NCBI GenBank assembly: GCA_016280595.1
Contig: JAEEHB010000017.1
Location: forward strand, 1-64,000
Reading direction: 5' to 3'
DNA from: Clostridiaceae bacterium
GTDB taxonomy: Bacteria; Bacillota; Clostridia; Oscillospirales; Acutalibacteraceae
DNA: 64,000 nt
Below are positions 37,992 through 47,094 of the stretch, in pieces (within the stretch, counting starts at the first letter, position 1; every line of letters starts with the position of its first letter). The translations under genes and the position numbers were made by a program. The notes under the pieces are model-generated. The model saw only the letters and a list, made by a program, of their open reading frames with translations, was not told where the DNA came from and made no database searches.

Positions 37992-39383
37992 ATGTTTGAG
38001 ATAGACAGGCTGCTCTCTGAGGTTAAGAGAGTGCATTTCATAGGTATAGGCGGCTCGGGTATGTGCCCGCTTGCCGAAATACTGCACAAGGAAGGTTATA
38101 TTCTTTCGGGCTCCGACAATAACGAAACCGACACGCTCAAAAGAATAAGGTCGCTGGGCATACCCGTAGTTATGGGGCAGAAAGCGGAAAACATTGAGGG
38201 CGCCGAGATGATTATCTACACTGCCGCCCTTCTCCCCGACAACCCGGAGCTCGTCGCGGCAAAGCAGAGCGGAATACCCACCTTTGAAAGAAGCAAACTG
38301 CTCGGCGCGGTTACGAGGATGTACCCGAACGCGATCTGCATAAGCGGCACGCACGGCAAAACAACAAGCTGCTCAATGGCAACGCAGATTCTCATAGAGG
38401 CGGGCTTTGACCCGACCGCCGTAATTGGCGGCAAACTCCCGCTGACGGGTACTAACGGAATAGTAGGCAAAAGCGAGCATATGGTTTGCGAAAGCTGTGA
38501 ATTTGTTGACACTTTCCTTGACCTCACTCCCGATATTGCCGTGATACTCAATGTTGACGAGGACCATCTTGATTATTTCAAGACTTTCGATAACCTCAAG
38601 CGCTCGTTTGCGAAATTCGCTTCAATGGCAACGAAGGCAATTGTTTACAATTCCGATGACGCGAATACGATTGACGCGCTGAAAGATGTGCTGGCAAGCA
38701 CGGATAAAGACATAATTACTTTCGGTCTTGGCAAAGATGCCGATTACAGAGCTGTAAACATCGAAAACCGCCACGAGTACTATTCATTTGACCTGATTGT
38801 AAAAGGCGATAATCTCGGCAGAATCAATCTTTCTGTGCCCGGCAGTCACAACATAATGAACGCTCTGGCAGTTGCCGCCGCCGTTATGTACAGCGGAGTG
38901 AGTTTCGACGCGGTTGCGAAAGGCATGGAGGATTTCAGAGGAGCGGGCAGAAGATTTGAAAAACTTGCCGAAATAGGCGGAATAACGATAATCGACGATT
39001 ACGCGCACCATCCGCTTGAACTTGAAGTAACACTTAATACCGCCATGAAAATGGGCTTCGGCAAAGTGTTTGCCGTTTTTCAGCCCTTCACCTATTCAAG
39101 GACCGCCATGCTCCTTGACGACTTCGCGAGAGTGCTTTCAATCCCCGACCAATGCATACTGACCGAGATAATGGGCTCGCGCGAGGTGAACACCTACAAC
39201 ATTTACTCGGCTGATTTAAGCGCAAAGATTCCCGGCTCCGTGTGGTACAACACATTTGAGGAGGTCGCGGACTACGCCGTAAAACACGCAAAAGAGGGCG
39301 ACTGCATAATAACCCTCGGCTGCGGTGATATATACAAAGCTGCGAAAATCATGATTAAAACTCTGGAGGAACAAAGCAAATGA
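37992..39383 (+). CDS. murC: UDP-N-acetylmuramate-L-alanine ligase
   Basis: VKRVHFIGIGGSGMCPLAEIL...CISGTHGKTTSCSMATQIL...ILNVDEDHLDYF...IIDDYAHHPLELEVTL. Confidence 0.97.
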   Translation: MFEIDRLLSEVKRVHFIGIGGSGMCPLAEILHKEGYILSGSDNNETDTLKRIRSLGIPVVMGQKAENIEGAEMIIYTAALLPDNPELVAAKQSGIPTFERSKLLGAVTRMYPNAICISGTHGKTTSCSMATQILIEAGFDPTAVIGGKLPLTGTNGIVGKSEHMVCESCEFVDTFLDLTPDIAVILNVDEDHLDYFKTFDNLKRSFAKFASMATKAIVYNSDDANTIDALKDVLASTDKDIITFGLGKDADYRAVNIENRHEYYSFDLIVKGDNLGRINLSVPGSHNIMNALAVAAAVMYSGVSFDAVAKGMEDFRGAGRRFEKLAEIGGITIIDDYAHHPLELEVTLNTAMKMGFGKVFAVFQPFTYSRTAMLLDDFARVLSIPDQCILTEIMGSREVNTYNIYSADLSAKIPGSVWYNTFEEVADYAVKHAKEGDCIITLGCGDIYKAAKIMIKTLEEQSK

Positions 39384-42379
39384 AATACGCCTTAAACCAC
39401 AAGAACTTCCACGATTTCAGGACCTATGAAATCAACAAACTCGAAGGCAGAGCGTACATGATTCCGTATTCAAGCAAAGAAGCGGTTGCCGCGGTGCCTT
39501 TCAAAAAAGAGCGCGCTTCATCCGACATAGTAAGGCTTCTCTCGGGCGAGTGGGATTTCAAGTATTATCCCTCATACAAAGAGATGCCCGAAATCATCGA
39601 CACCGCCAAGACGGATTTTGACAAAATCAAAATCCCCTGCACCTGGCAGAGGTCCGGCTATGACAGCCCCGCTTATATTAACTGCTGTTATCCGTTTGAT
39701 GATACTCCTCCCCATGTGCCCAGAGAGCAGCCTGCCGCGATTTACAGAAAGGTTTTTGATATAGAAGCAAAAACCAAAACTTATATTCTCGCCTTCCTCG
39801 GCGCCGCACCCTGCCTCGACGTATATGTAAACGGCAAATACGTAGGCTACAGCGAGGGCGCTCACAACACGGCGGAATTTGACATTACTCCCTATGTGAA
39901 AAAGGGCAGAAACGAACTCTTTGTTCTGATTCATAAATGGTCCACCGGCACCTACCTTGAGTGCCAGGATATGTTCAGGGAGGCGGGCATATTCAGGGAT
40001 GTACTTCTCTATGAAATGCCCAAGACCTACATTAACGATATTTACTGCAAATCAAAGCCCGCGAAAAAGGGCTGGGACCTTGATGTAAAGTTTGATGTAA
40101 AAGGCGACCTCAAGGGTTATGAAGTAACCGCGGAACTTTATGACGGTAAAAAACTCAAGGCAAGCGCAAGCGCCGACGCGTCGGCAGGCATTATCAGTTT
40201 CACCTCTCTTGACGTAAAATCCTGGAACCCCGAAATACCCAAACTCTATACCGCTTATTTCACCCTTTCAAAGAAGGGCGAAAGCATTATGGCGGTGAGA
40301 TACTTCGTAGGTTTCAAGAGTGTTCAGATTAAGAAAGACAAGTTCTATTTCAACGGCAAACTGATTAAATTCAAAGGCGTAAACCATCACGACACCAACT
40401 ATAAGACCGGTTATGTGATGACATACGATGACATTGAGAAAGACCTTAAACTTATGAAGAGCCTCAATGTCAACGCGGTGAGGACCTCCCACTATCCTCC
40501 CGACCCGCAGTTTATTATTCTGTGCGATATTCTCGGCCTCTATGTTGTGGACGAAGCGGATATTGAAACTCACGGCTGCGGCTGTGCTCCTCACAATGAT
40601 TTCCACCTCATCAGCAAAAATATCAAGTGGGCTCCGAGATTCCTTGACAGAGTAAAGAGAATGTATCTGCGTGACAGAAGCAGAGTCAGCGTAACAATGT
40701 GGTCGCTCGGCAACGAGGCGGGCGGATATCAGTGCGAAGATGTCTGCTACGATTATCTTCACAAAGAGAATCCCGAGATTCCCGTACATTATGAGAGCGT
40801 AATTCATTCGGACAGGCACTCATACGATGTGGTTTCCGAAATGTATACAAATCACGCGAATGTTGAAAAATGCGGCAAGCACACAAGAGGCAGCAAATAT
40901 ACTCCCAAGCCCTTCTTCCTTTGCGAATATGCTCACGCTATGGGCGAAGGCCCCGGCGCTCTTGAGGAATACTGGCAGATTCTTTACAAATACGAAAACC
41001 TTATGGGCGGCTGCATCTGGGAATGGGCTGATCACTCCGTTTATCATCCGAGAGGCAAATATAAATTCACCTACGGCGGCGACCACGGTGAATGGCGCCA
41101 CGACGGCTGTTTCTGCGTTGACGGTCTTGTATATCCCGACAGACGGCTTCACACGGGCGCGAAGGAAATGAAAAACGTTTACCGCCCCATAAGAGCGGCT
41201 TACGCAAACAAGGCTCTCAAACTCACAAACACCAACAGATTCAGAAACACCAAGTATATCACCGTAGTATGGGAACTTGTAAAGGACGGCAACATCCTGC
41301 TTGCGGCAGATGAATTCAAGGCTGATATCGAGCCCGAGCAGACAGTCTCCTATCCTATGGATATCAAGGTGCCCGCAGAAAACTGCGACCTTCATATCAA
41401 CCTCTATTACTATGACGGCGTAAATGAAATCGCTTTTGAGCAGGTCAGCCTCAAGAAGAAATATGAGTACGCACTTCCCGCTTCAAAGGCAAAGATTGCC
41501 TGCACCGAAGACAAAAAATTCATCACCGTAAAATCCGGCAAAGCGGCAATCAAACTCTGCAAGGACTGCGGTCAGATTAATTCCTTCAAATACGCGGGCA
41601 AAGAACTTATCAATCAGGCTCCCGCCGCAGCGAGAGGCTTCCTGCCCAACATCTACAGAGCCGCGACAGATAATGACTGTACAGTGCGCGACGGCTGGAA
41701 GGAAGCGGGCTACAGCGATTATAAGTGCAAGGTAAAAGACTTCAAGTGCCGCAAGAATTCTGCCGGCGTAAAGGCGAGCGTTGTCTTCTCGCTCGTGAGC
41801 CCGAAAGTAAAGGGCGCAATCGCCGAAGTAACGGTTAACTACACTTTCAAGGCAGGCGGCGTTATTGACGTAAAAACTTCATTCAAGCCCCTTGCAAAGA
41901 AACGCGCATCAGCAAACCTCGCGAGATTCGCTCTCGGGCTTGAAATGCCGAGAGATTTTGAAAATGTTGAATACTACGGCCTCGGCCCCAACGAAAACCT
42001 GCCCGACTACTATGCGCAGAGCATAGCAGGCATCTATCAGACGGATGTTGACGAAATGTACGAGCCCTATATCAGGCCTCAGGAGAGCGGCAACAGATGT
42101 GAAGTGAGATACGTCAAAGTGACCGACGATGACGGCACGGGTCTTGTATTCGCATACAAGGGCAAGTACCTCGCCTTCAACGCAAGAAGATTCACTCAGA
42201 AACTGCTTGACGAAGCGGGCCACATTGAGGACCTGCGCGATGAAAACACAATCGCCGTAAATATCAGCGGCTTCGAGAGAGGCGCGGGCACGGCATCCTG
42301 CGGACCCGATGTGCTTGATAAATTCATCGTTGACGGCAGCAAAGGCCTCACCTTCGAATTCACCGTAATTCCTGTATAA
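39380..42379 (+). CDS. Glycoside hydrolase family 2 beta-galactosidase (LacZ-like)
   Basis: FKGVNHHDTN...NAVRTSHYPPDP...SLGNEAGGYQC (acid/base)...PFFLCEYAHAMGEGPG (nucleophile)...YYGLGPNENLPDY; no signal peptide. Confidence 0.95.
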   Translation: MKYALNHKNFHDFRTYEINKLEGRAYMIPYSSKEAVAAVPFKKERASSDIVRLLSGEWDFKYYPSYKEMPEIIDTAKTDFDKIKIPCTWQRSGYDSPAYINCCYPFDDTPPHVPREQPAAIYRKVFDIEAKTKTYILAFLGAAPCLDVYVNGKYVGYSEGAHNTAEFDITPYVKKGRNELFVLIHKWSTGTYLECQDMFREAGIFRDVLLYEMPKTYINDIYCKSKPAKKGWDLDVKFDVKGDLKGYEVTAELYDGKKLKASASADASAGIISFTSLDVKSWNPEIPKLYTAYFTLSKKGESIMAVRYFVGFKSVQIKKDKFYFNGKLIKFKGVNHHDTNYKTGYVMTYDDIEKDLKLMKSLNVNAVRTSHYPPDPQFIILCDILGLYVVDEADIETHGCGCAPHNDFHLISKNIKWAPRFLDRVKRMYLRDRSRVSVTMWSLGNEAGGYQCEDVCYDYLHKENPEIPVHYESVIHSDRHSYDVVSEMYTNHANVEKCGKHTRGSKYTPKPFFLCEYAHAMGEGPGALEEYWQILYKYENLMGGCIWEWADHSVYHPRGKYKFTYGGDHGEWRHDGCFCVDGLVYPDRRLHTGAKEMKNVYRPIRAAYANKALKLTNTNRFRNTKYITVVWELVKDGNILLAADEFKADIEPEQTVSYPMDIKVPAENCDLHINLYYYDGVNEIAFEQVSLKKKYEYALPASKAKIACTEDKKFITVKSGKAAIKLCKDCGQINSFKYAGKELINQAPAAARGFLPNIYRAATDNDCTVRDGWKEAGYSDYKCKVKDFKCRKNSAGVKASVVFSLVSPKVKGAIAEVTVNYTFKAGGVIDVKTSFKPLAKKRASANLARFALGLEMPRDFENVEYYGLGPNENLPDYYAQSIAGIYQTDVDEMYEPYIRPQESGNRCEVRYVKVTDDDGTGLVFAYKGKYLAFNARRFTQKLLDEAGHIEDLRDENTIAVNISGFERGAGTASCGPDVLDKFIVDGSKGLTFEFTVIPV

Positions 42380-42394
42380 CACGGAGATGTTACT

Positions 42395-42904
42395 ATGAAA
42401 AAAGCATTGTCAATAATCACAGCCGCAGCGCTGATTCTTTCGGCGGGCATACTGTTTGCCTCCTGTGGCACAAAAAACGCTGAAGAAAGCACGGAGCCCT
42501 CTGAATCCGTTTCAATTCCCGAGATAATTACTACAACAGAGCCGAGCGAACTTTATGACTCGCTCGAAGCGCTCAGTGAAGCGGTAGGCTTTGAAATCAA
42601 TGTGCCGAAAGGAATCAAGCCCACCGAATACGCTGTTGTTTCAGGCTCCGTTGCGGAAGTCCGTTTTGACGGCGGCTACCTCAGAAAATCCCTGCCGGGC
42701 GGTGACATAAGCAACGATTACACTCAGTATGAAAAATCGGTTGCCAAAAATGTGGACGAACTTGTTGTTACACTCAAGGGAAACGGCGACAAGGCAAACC
42801 TCGCCGTATGGTCAACGCTTGATTACGGCTACTCCTACTGCATAAGGTTTTTTGACGGAGTAAGCGAGCAGCAGATGACGGATTACATAAAGCAGTTCAA
42901 ATAA
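42395..42904 (+). CDS. Putative lipoprotein of unknown function
   Basis: MKKALSIITAAALILSAGILFASCGTKNAEEST signal peptide and lipobox. Confidence 0.8.
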   Translation: MKKALSIITAAALILSAGILFASCGTKNAEESTEPSESVSIPEIITTTEPSELYDSLEALSEAVGFEINVPKGIKPTEYAVVSGSVAEVRFDGGYLRKSLPGGDISNDYTQYEKSVAKNVDELVVTLKGNGDKANLAVWSTLDYGYSYCIRFFDGVSEQQMTDYIKQFK

Positions 42905-42917
42905 TATTAATCAAAGC

Positions 42918-42952
42918 AAAACGGAGATTGCCGAGGCAATCTCCGTTTTTTT
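42918..42952. terminator. Bidirectional terminator between convergent genes
   Basis: AACGGAGATTGCC-GA-GGCAATCTCCGTT followed by T run. Confidence 0.9.
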
Positions 42953-42967
42953 ATGTCTGTTTAGTTT

Positions 42968-44578
42968 TTACTGTGCGTCGTCGAGGGCTGTTATTACTTC
43001 CTCAAGTTCTTTGTTCAGTTCATCCTCTTTGGCCATAAGAGCGCGTCTTTCGTTAAGTGCTATATACATCTTCTCTCTCTTTTCTCCGGTGAGGTCATAG
43101 AAAAGATAAGGAATCATTCTGATGATGTTGGGAAGAACGCCTATGCCGATAAACAGGAAGAATACTTTCTGATACACCACCTTGCTCCCCTGCGCCCAGG
43201 GAAGAATATCAAGGGTTGAATCATAGCCGGACCATTTGAACAGCTTGATTGTCAGCAGCGCGTTGAGAGGCGACGTGACCTTTGTGATAAGGTCGGTGAG
43301 TATGGTAAAGGTACCGTCCGGTCTTTCGCCCGTCACATACTCCGTATAGTCGTTAATCTCTCTGCCGAGTTCCGCTTCAAACACATTTGAGGGTCCGTTG
43401 TTGATACCGTTAAGACCGTGGAACAGAGCATAGATGCCGACCATAACCCACTTCCGGTGTACATTAGGTATACCGAAAATACACATGCCGACATTGGTGA
43501 GAAGGTCCCACATACGAAGCGCGATAACCGCGTTTCTGTTATTGCCCTTGAAGATTTTCTGGAATTTCGGGATTAATGTAATACTCAGAGTATCAAAAGC
43601 GTTATAAGGCATATAGGCGATAAACGAGGGAATCGAGCCGCCGAATATTTCCTGCTGGGTAACAACATCCCAGGAATAGCCGCCGTCGCTCCACCAGCTG
43701 ACAACGAAGTTTGCGATAAAGTTTCTGAATGCGTATTTGTTCTTGAGAATGTAGAAGATAGATTTGGTAAGCGGAGCGGGTTTTGGCTGAAGGAGAATTC
43801 TCTCTTTACAGCCGACCGCCATGGCGATATTGCTCGCGCATCCGATAATACCGGTTACCGAAGACAGAATCATAAAGATATGCGGCAGGGAAACATTGAT
43901 GTAGCCCTTGTTGTTGAGTTCCATAAGGGGAAGGAAGATTGCGTAGATTGCCTGGGAACCGACTTCGCCGATATATGTCTGCAGAAGGCCGACGGTGATT
44001 CTGTCCTTCGGGCAGGCGGTCTGCAGGGTAACAAGGTTATCACGCGGGATGGAGTAAATGGTTGAAAACGTTTCCTGAATGAAGAGCATCACAAAAATGA
44101 AGATAATCTTCTTCGGGTCGTCTCCCGCCCTGTCACCGAGCACCGTTGCGCCCGAATACATTATGATGGTTGAAAGGAAATACGGGAATGCGGAGAAAAC
44201 GATATAGGGTCTCGCCTTGCCCCATCTTGTCCTTGTGCGGTCATACACCGCGCCCATAAGGGGATTGTTGAGGATATCGTAAATCGATATGAGCGTAAGG
44301 ATAACAGTAACATAAGCCATATCGATTTTGAGCACGTTTACAAAGTAAAGCGTTCTGTATGCCGAAAGACCTTTTACGAGTTTTGCGGCAAACTGCCCGA
44401 AGGCGGGATAGAGCATTTCCTTAGGTGAAAGTACGCCCGTATGAAACATTTTGACAGCGAGGTTGCTGTATTTGCCGAGGTGCTCTTTGCCTATACTTGC
44501 CGCCGAGTTTTCTTCAGCGCCGAATATGTTTTCGGTCAGCGTTCTTTTTTCGGCGGTGTTGTTTGTATTATCGCTCAA
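42968..44578 (-). CDS. MFS transporter, GPH (glycoside-pentoside-hexuronide:cation) type; TTG start
   Basis: DILNNPLMGAVYDRTRTRWGKARPYIVFSAFPYFLSTIIM typical of the family; start overlaps upstream stop (TTGA), RBS GAGGTG. Confidence 0.88.
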   Translation of the reverse strand: MSDNTNNTAEKRTLTENIFGAEENSAASIGKEHLGKYSNLAVKMFHTGVLSPKEMLYPAFGQFAAKLVKGLSAYRTLYFVNVLKIDMAYVTVILTLISIYDILNNPLMGAVYDRTRTRWGKARPYIVFSAFPYFLSTIIMYSGATVLGDRAGDDPKKIIFIFVMLFIQETFSTIYSIPRDNLVTLQTACPKDRITVGLLQTYIGEVGSQAIYAIFLPLMELNNKGYINVSLPHIFMILSSVTGIIGCASNIAMAVGCKERILLQPKPAPLTKSIFYILKNKYAFRNFIANFVVSWWSDGGYSWDVVTQQEIFGGSIPSFIAYMPYNAFDTLSITLIPKFQKIFKGNNRNAVIALRMWDLLTNVGMCIFGIPNVHRKWVMVGIYALFHGLNGINNGPSNVFEAELGREINDYTEYVTGERPDGTFTILTDLITKVTSPLNALLTIKLFKWSGYDSTLDILPWAQGSKVVYQKVFFLFIGIGVLPNIIRMIPYLFYDLTGEKREKMYIALNERRALMAKEDELNKELEEVITALDDAQ

Positions 44579-46047
44579 TTCACATTCACCTCACAGGACG
44601 ATTTATAGTAGCCGTCATCGGAGAGGGCATAAACAACGGTCTTGCCCTTTGATACAGCCATTACCGTACCGTTTGCATCAACAGACGCTATTTCGGGATT
44701 ATCGGTGTGCCAGGTAACGGTTTTAACGCTCGCTTTTGACGGTGAGGGTTTTGCGGTAAGAGTAAGGGTGTCACCCGTTTTGAGGTTTGCCTTTCTCTTA
44801 TTGAGTTTCATTGATTCAACGGAATATCTGATATTGACCGTGCAGCTGTCGCTGTACTCTTTGCCGTCAAATTCAAATGACGCGGTAACTGTTGCCGTGC
44901 CTGCCTCTTTGCCGCCCTTTATGTAGCCCTCTTCGTCAACCGTGAGCACGTTTTCATCGGAAGAAGTCCAGGTAACGACAGGCTTGGTCGGGTCGGTGCA
45001 GGTAAGGGTTGCGAGCAGGTTATCCGTAGCGCCGGGCTCAACCGACATTTCGTGTTTGTTCAGTTCTATGCCGGGCCAGGTAAACGAGTGTTTGTTCTTT
45101 TCGGTGAGGTTAAACTTCACTTTCGCGTCGCCCGTTTCATACTGCTCATTAAACAGAAGATCGGCGGTTACCGTCATATCCCTGTAATACTCAAGGTAGG
45201 TAATCTCGTCTGTCATACGTCGCACTTTATAGTAGATATGAACGTCGCCGTATTCAACAGTGTAGTCTTTGATATCAAACCAGTTTTCAGTTTCGGGAGC
45301 GAGGATTTCTTTTATCTGCTCTTTACCGGGAGGGCTGAAATAATTCTGCACGGCGGAAGCGTCAAGCCAGAGAGTGACTTCGTATTCGTCGGCGTATTTT
45401 TCGTTGTACGGATAGATGCAGCCGCACACTTCGCATTCGGGCCTCTGAACATCGCTTCTCTCGCCGCAGCTCCTGCAGGAATAGTAGATATATTTGCATC
45501 TGACATCCTGAGTCTTTTCGGCATAAGGTGTTTCGGCGCCGCACTCTTCACAGGTTTCCTGCGCTTCGTCACTCGTTTTGCCGCATTTTTCGCAGGCGTA
45601 ATACTTATGAGGAATTACGGCAGAGCCGTCAATAGCAGGAGCCATAACTCCGGCGGGAAATTCCTGCCCGAAATCTGTTTCGATATCTTCAAAAGAATCT
45701 TCGAGCACTTCTTCAAAACTGCCGGAAACAAACGCAAGCGTGGATTTAAGCCTGTCATTTCCGAAAGTGTCAATTGAATCTTCGTCAACGCTGAAGGTAT
45801 CTTCACGGGTAACTTTGGGCCTCAGTTCCGTTGCTTTCTTATAAGCGGTGTTAAGAAAATCAATGCCCTGGGAAGCGCTCACGGGAGCAGGTGTAAGCCC
45901 CTCTTCGTTGTTTATGGGAGGCAGAGTACCTTCCATAGCGAGCACTTTATTGAGGCCGTAAACAAACAGCGCGATAAAAATCACAATGAGGATAACGATT
46001 ACGCCGCGGTAGATAAGCATATTGCGGTCAGGTTTCTTCTTTTCCAT
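44575..46047 (-). CDS. Membrane-anchored protein with two CxxC zinc-ribbon-like modules and two BIG2 Ig-like domains
   Basis: TM LIYRGVIVILIVIFIALFVYGL; YYACEKCGKTSDEAQETCEECGAETP and YYSCRSCGERSDVQRPECEVCGCIYP; BIG2 repeats VVTWTSSDENVLTVDEEGYI and TVTWHTDNPEIASVDANGTV. Confidence 0.8.
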   Translation of the reverse strand: MEKKKPDRNMLIYRGVIVILIVIFIALFVYGLNKVLAMEGTLPPINNEEGLTPAPVSASQGIDFLNTAYKKATELRPKVTREDTFSVDEDSIDTFGNDRLKSTLAFVSGSFEEVLEDSFEDIETDFGQEFPAGVMAPAIDGSAVIPHKYYACEKCGKTSDEAQETCEECGAETPYAEKTQDVRCKYIYYSCRSCGERSDVQRPECEVCGCIYPYNEKYADEYEVTLWLDASAVQNYFSPPGKEQIKEILAPETENWFDIKDYTVEYGDVHIYYKVRRMTDEITYLEYYRDMTVTADLLFNEQYETGDAKVKFNLTEKNKHSFTWPGIELNKHEMSVEPGATDNLLATLTCTDPTKPVVTWTSSDENVLTVDEEGYIKGGKEAGTATVTASFEFDGKEYSDSCTVNIRYSVESMKLNKRKANLKTGDTLTLTAKPSPSKASVKTVTWHTDNPEIASVDANGTVMAVSKGKTVVYALSDDGYYKSSCEVNVN

Positions 46048-46966
46048 CGTTCTCCCCTCCTTGTGAATTACTTTCTTCGGCTTCTCTTTCCGCTTTGAGG
46101 CGGGCAAGGTTTGCCTCTTCCTTCGCTATCTCTTCGTCTATCTTTCTTGTCGCCTCGGTTTCAACTACAGGCTGAGGCAGAGAATCGAGGTCGATTTCGC
46201 CCTTCTTTACCTTGCGGTAAATTTCAAGGCGCTCTTCCATACCTTCGTCATACTCAACGGGTATGCCCTTAATCCAGAGTAGCAGGTTAATTATAAACAC
46301 AATCGCAAAAGCAAGGGCGAGGACAAGAAAACCGAAGCCCGACTTTGCCGCGAGAATTTCGTTTGAATCAACCGTGCATTTATCCCAGAAATCGACGAAA
46401 TGATTGAGCACAAAAAATGATACAATCGAAAACAAAACTCCTGTGAGCGCAACAACTGCTGTTATCTTCTGCATATTCTTAACGCTGATAAAGCAGAGAA
46501 TTGTGAGCAGGAGAATTATTACCGCGAGCACGGCGGCAATGCCGTAAAGCACAAGGGCCTTGAAAAACAGCCCGTATGTTTCACCGCCCGGTGAGGAGGA
46601 ATTCATACCAAGCAGATACATAAGACTGCCCGATGAAAAAGAGCCGAAAAGCCCGAGACCGCTCAAGGCAAAGTCCTCACTGAAAAACGGAAGTCTCAGA
46701 GTGAAAGACGCCGCAGGAACAAGCAGGGCAATCAGAGGAAAGAGCGCGGCAACAAGACGAAGGATGGTAAGTTTGCTGCCGATGAAAGACGCTTTGAGTC
46801 TGCGTATTTTCACATGGACCGTGGCATTGGCGAGTTCGGCGTATTTGGCTTCACGGTAAAAAGTCTTGTCAAACTCATAAAACCTTAAATTGACGCCGCA
46901 TTTGGGGCAAAACTGGCTCACATTGTAGATTTTTAATTTGTATCCGCACTTCGGACAATGCGCCAT
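46028..46966 (-). CDS. Zinc-ribbon multi-TM membrane protein of unknown function
   Basis: N-terminal AHCPKCGYKLKIYNVSQFCPKCGVNLRF; several TM segments; Lys/Glu-rich C-terminus. Confidence 0.8.
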   Translation of the reverse strand: MAHCPKCGYKLKIYNVSQFCPKCGVNLRFYEFDKTFYREAKYAELANATVHVKIRRLKASFIGSKLTILRLVAALFPLIALLVPAASFTLRLPFFSEDFALSGLGLFGSFSSGSLMYLLGMNSSSPGGETYGLFFKALVLYGIAAVLAVIILLLTILCFISVKNMQKITAVVALTGVLFSIVSFFVLNHFVDFWDKCTVDSNEILAAKSGFGFLVLALAFAIVFIINLLLWIKGIPVEYDEGMEERLEIYRKVKKGEIDLDSLPQPVVETEATRKIDEEIAKEEANLARLKAEREAEESNSQGGENDGKEET

Positions 46967-46998
46967 TATATTGACCTCCCGATTTTATTTATAAAATA

Positions 46999-47027
46999 AT
47001 TATAGCAATCTTAACAAAATAAATCAA
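46999..47027 (-). promoter_or_regulatory. Promoter of zinc-ribbon/BIG2/GPH operon
   Basis: Minus strand TTGATT-N17-TATAAT. Confidence 0.6.
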
Positions 47028-47094
47028 TAATCGCTCTTTGCGATTGGATTTTTTGTTAAAATTGCTACATTATTGTGTATTTGTTTATAAATAT

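Noticed and set aside
45052-45777. 241-aa plus-strand ORF
   Set aside because: Antisense to the BIG2/zinc-ribbon gene, whose domains are convincing; the plus-strand translation has no recognisable motif.
47028-47060. Small AATCGC-TCTTT-GCGATT hairpin as terminator
   Set aside because: Only a 6-bp stem with a poor U-tract on the relevant (minus) strand; not convincing.
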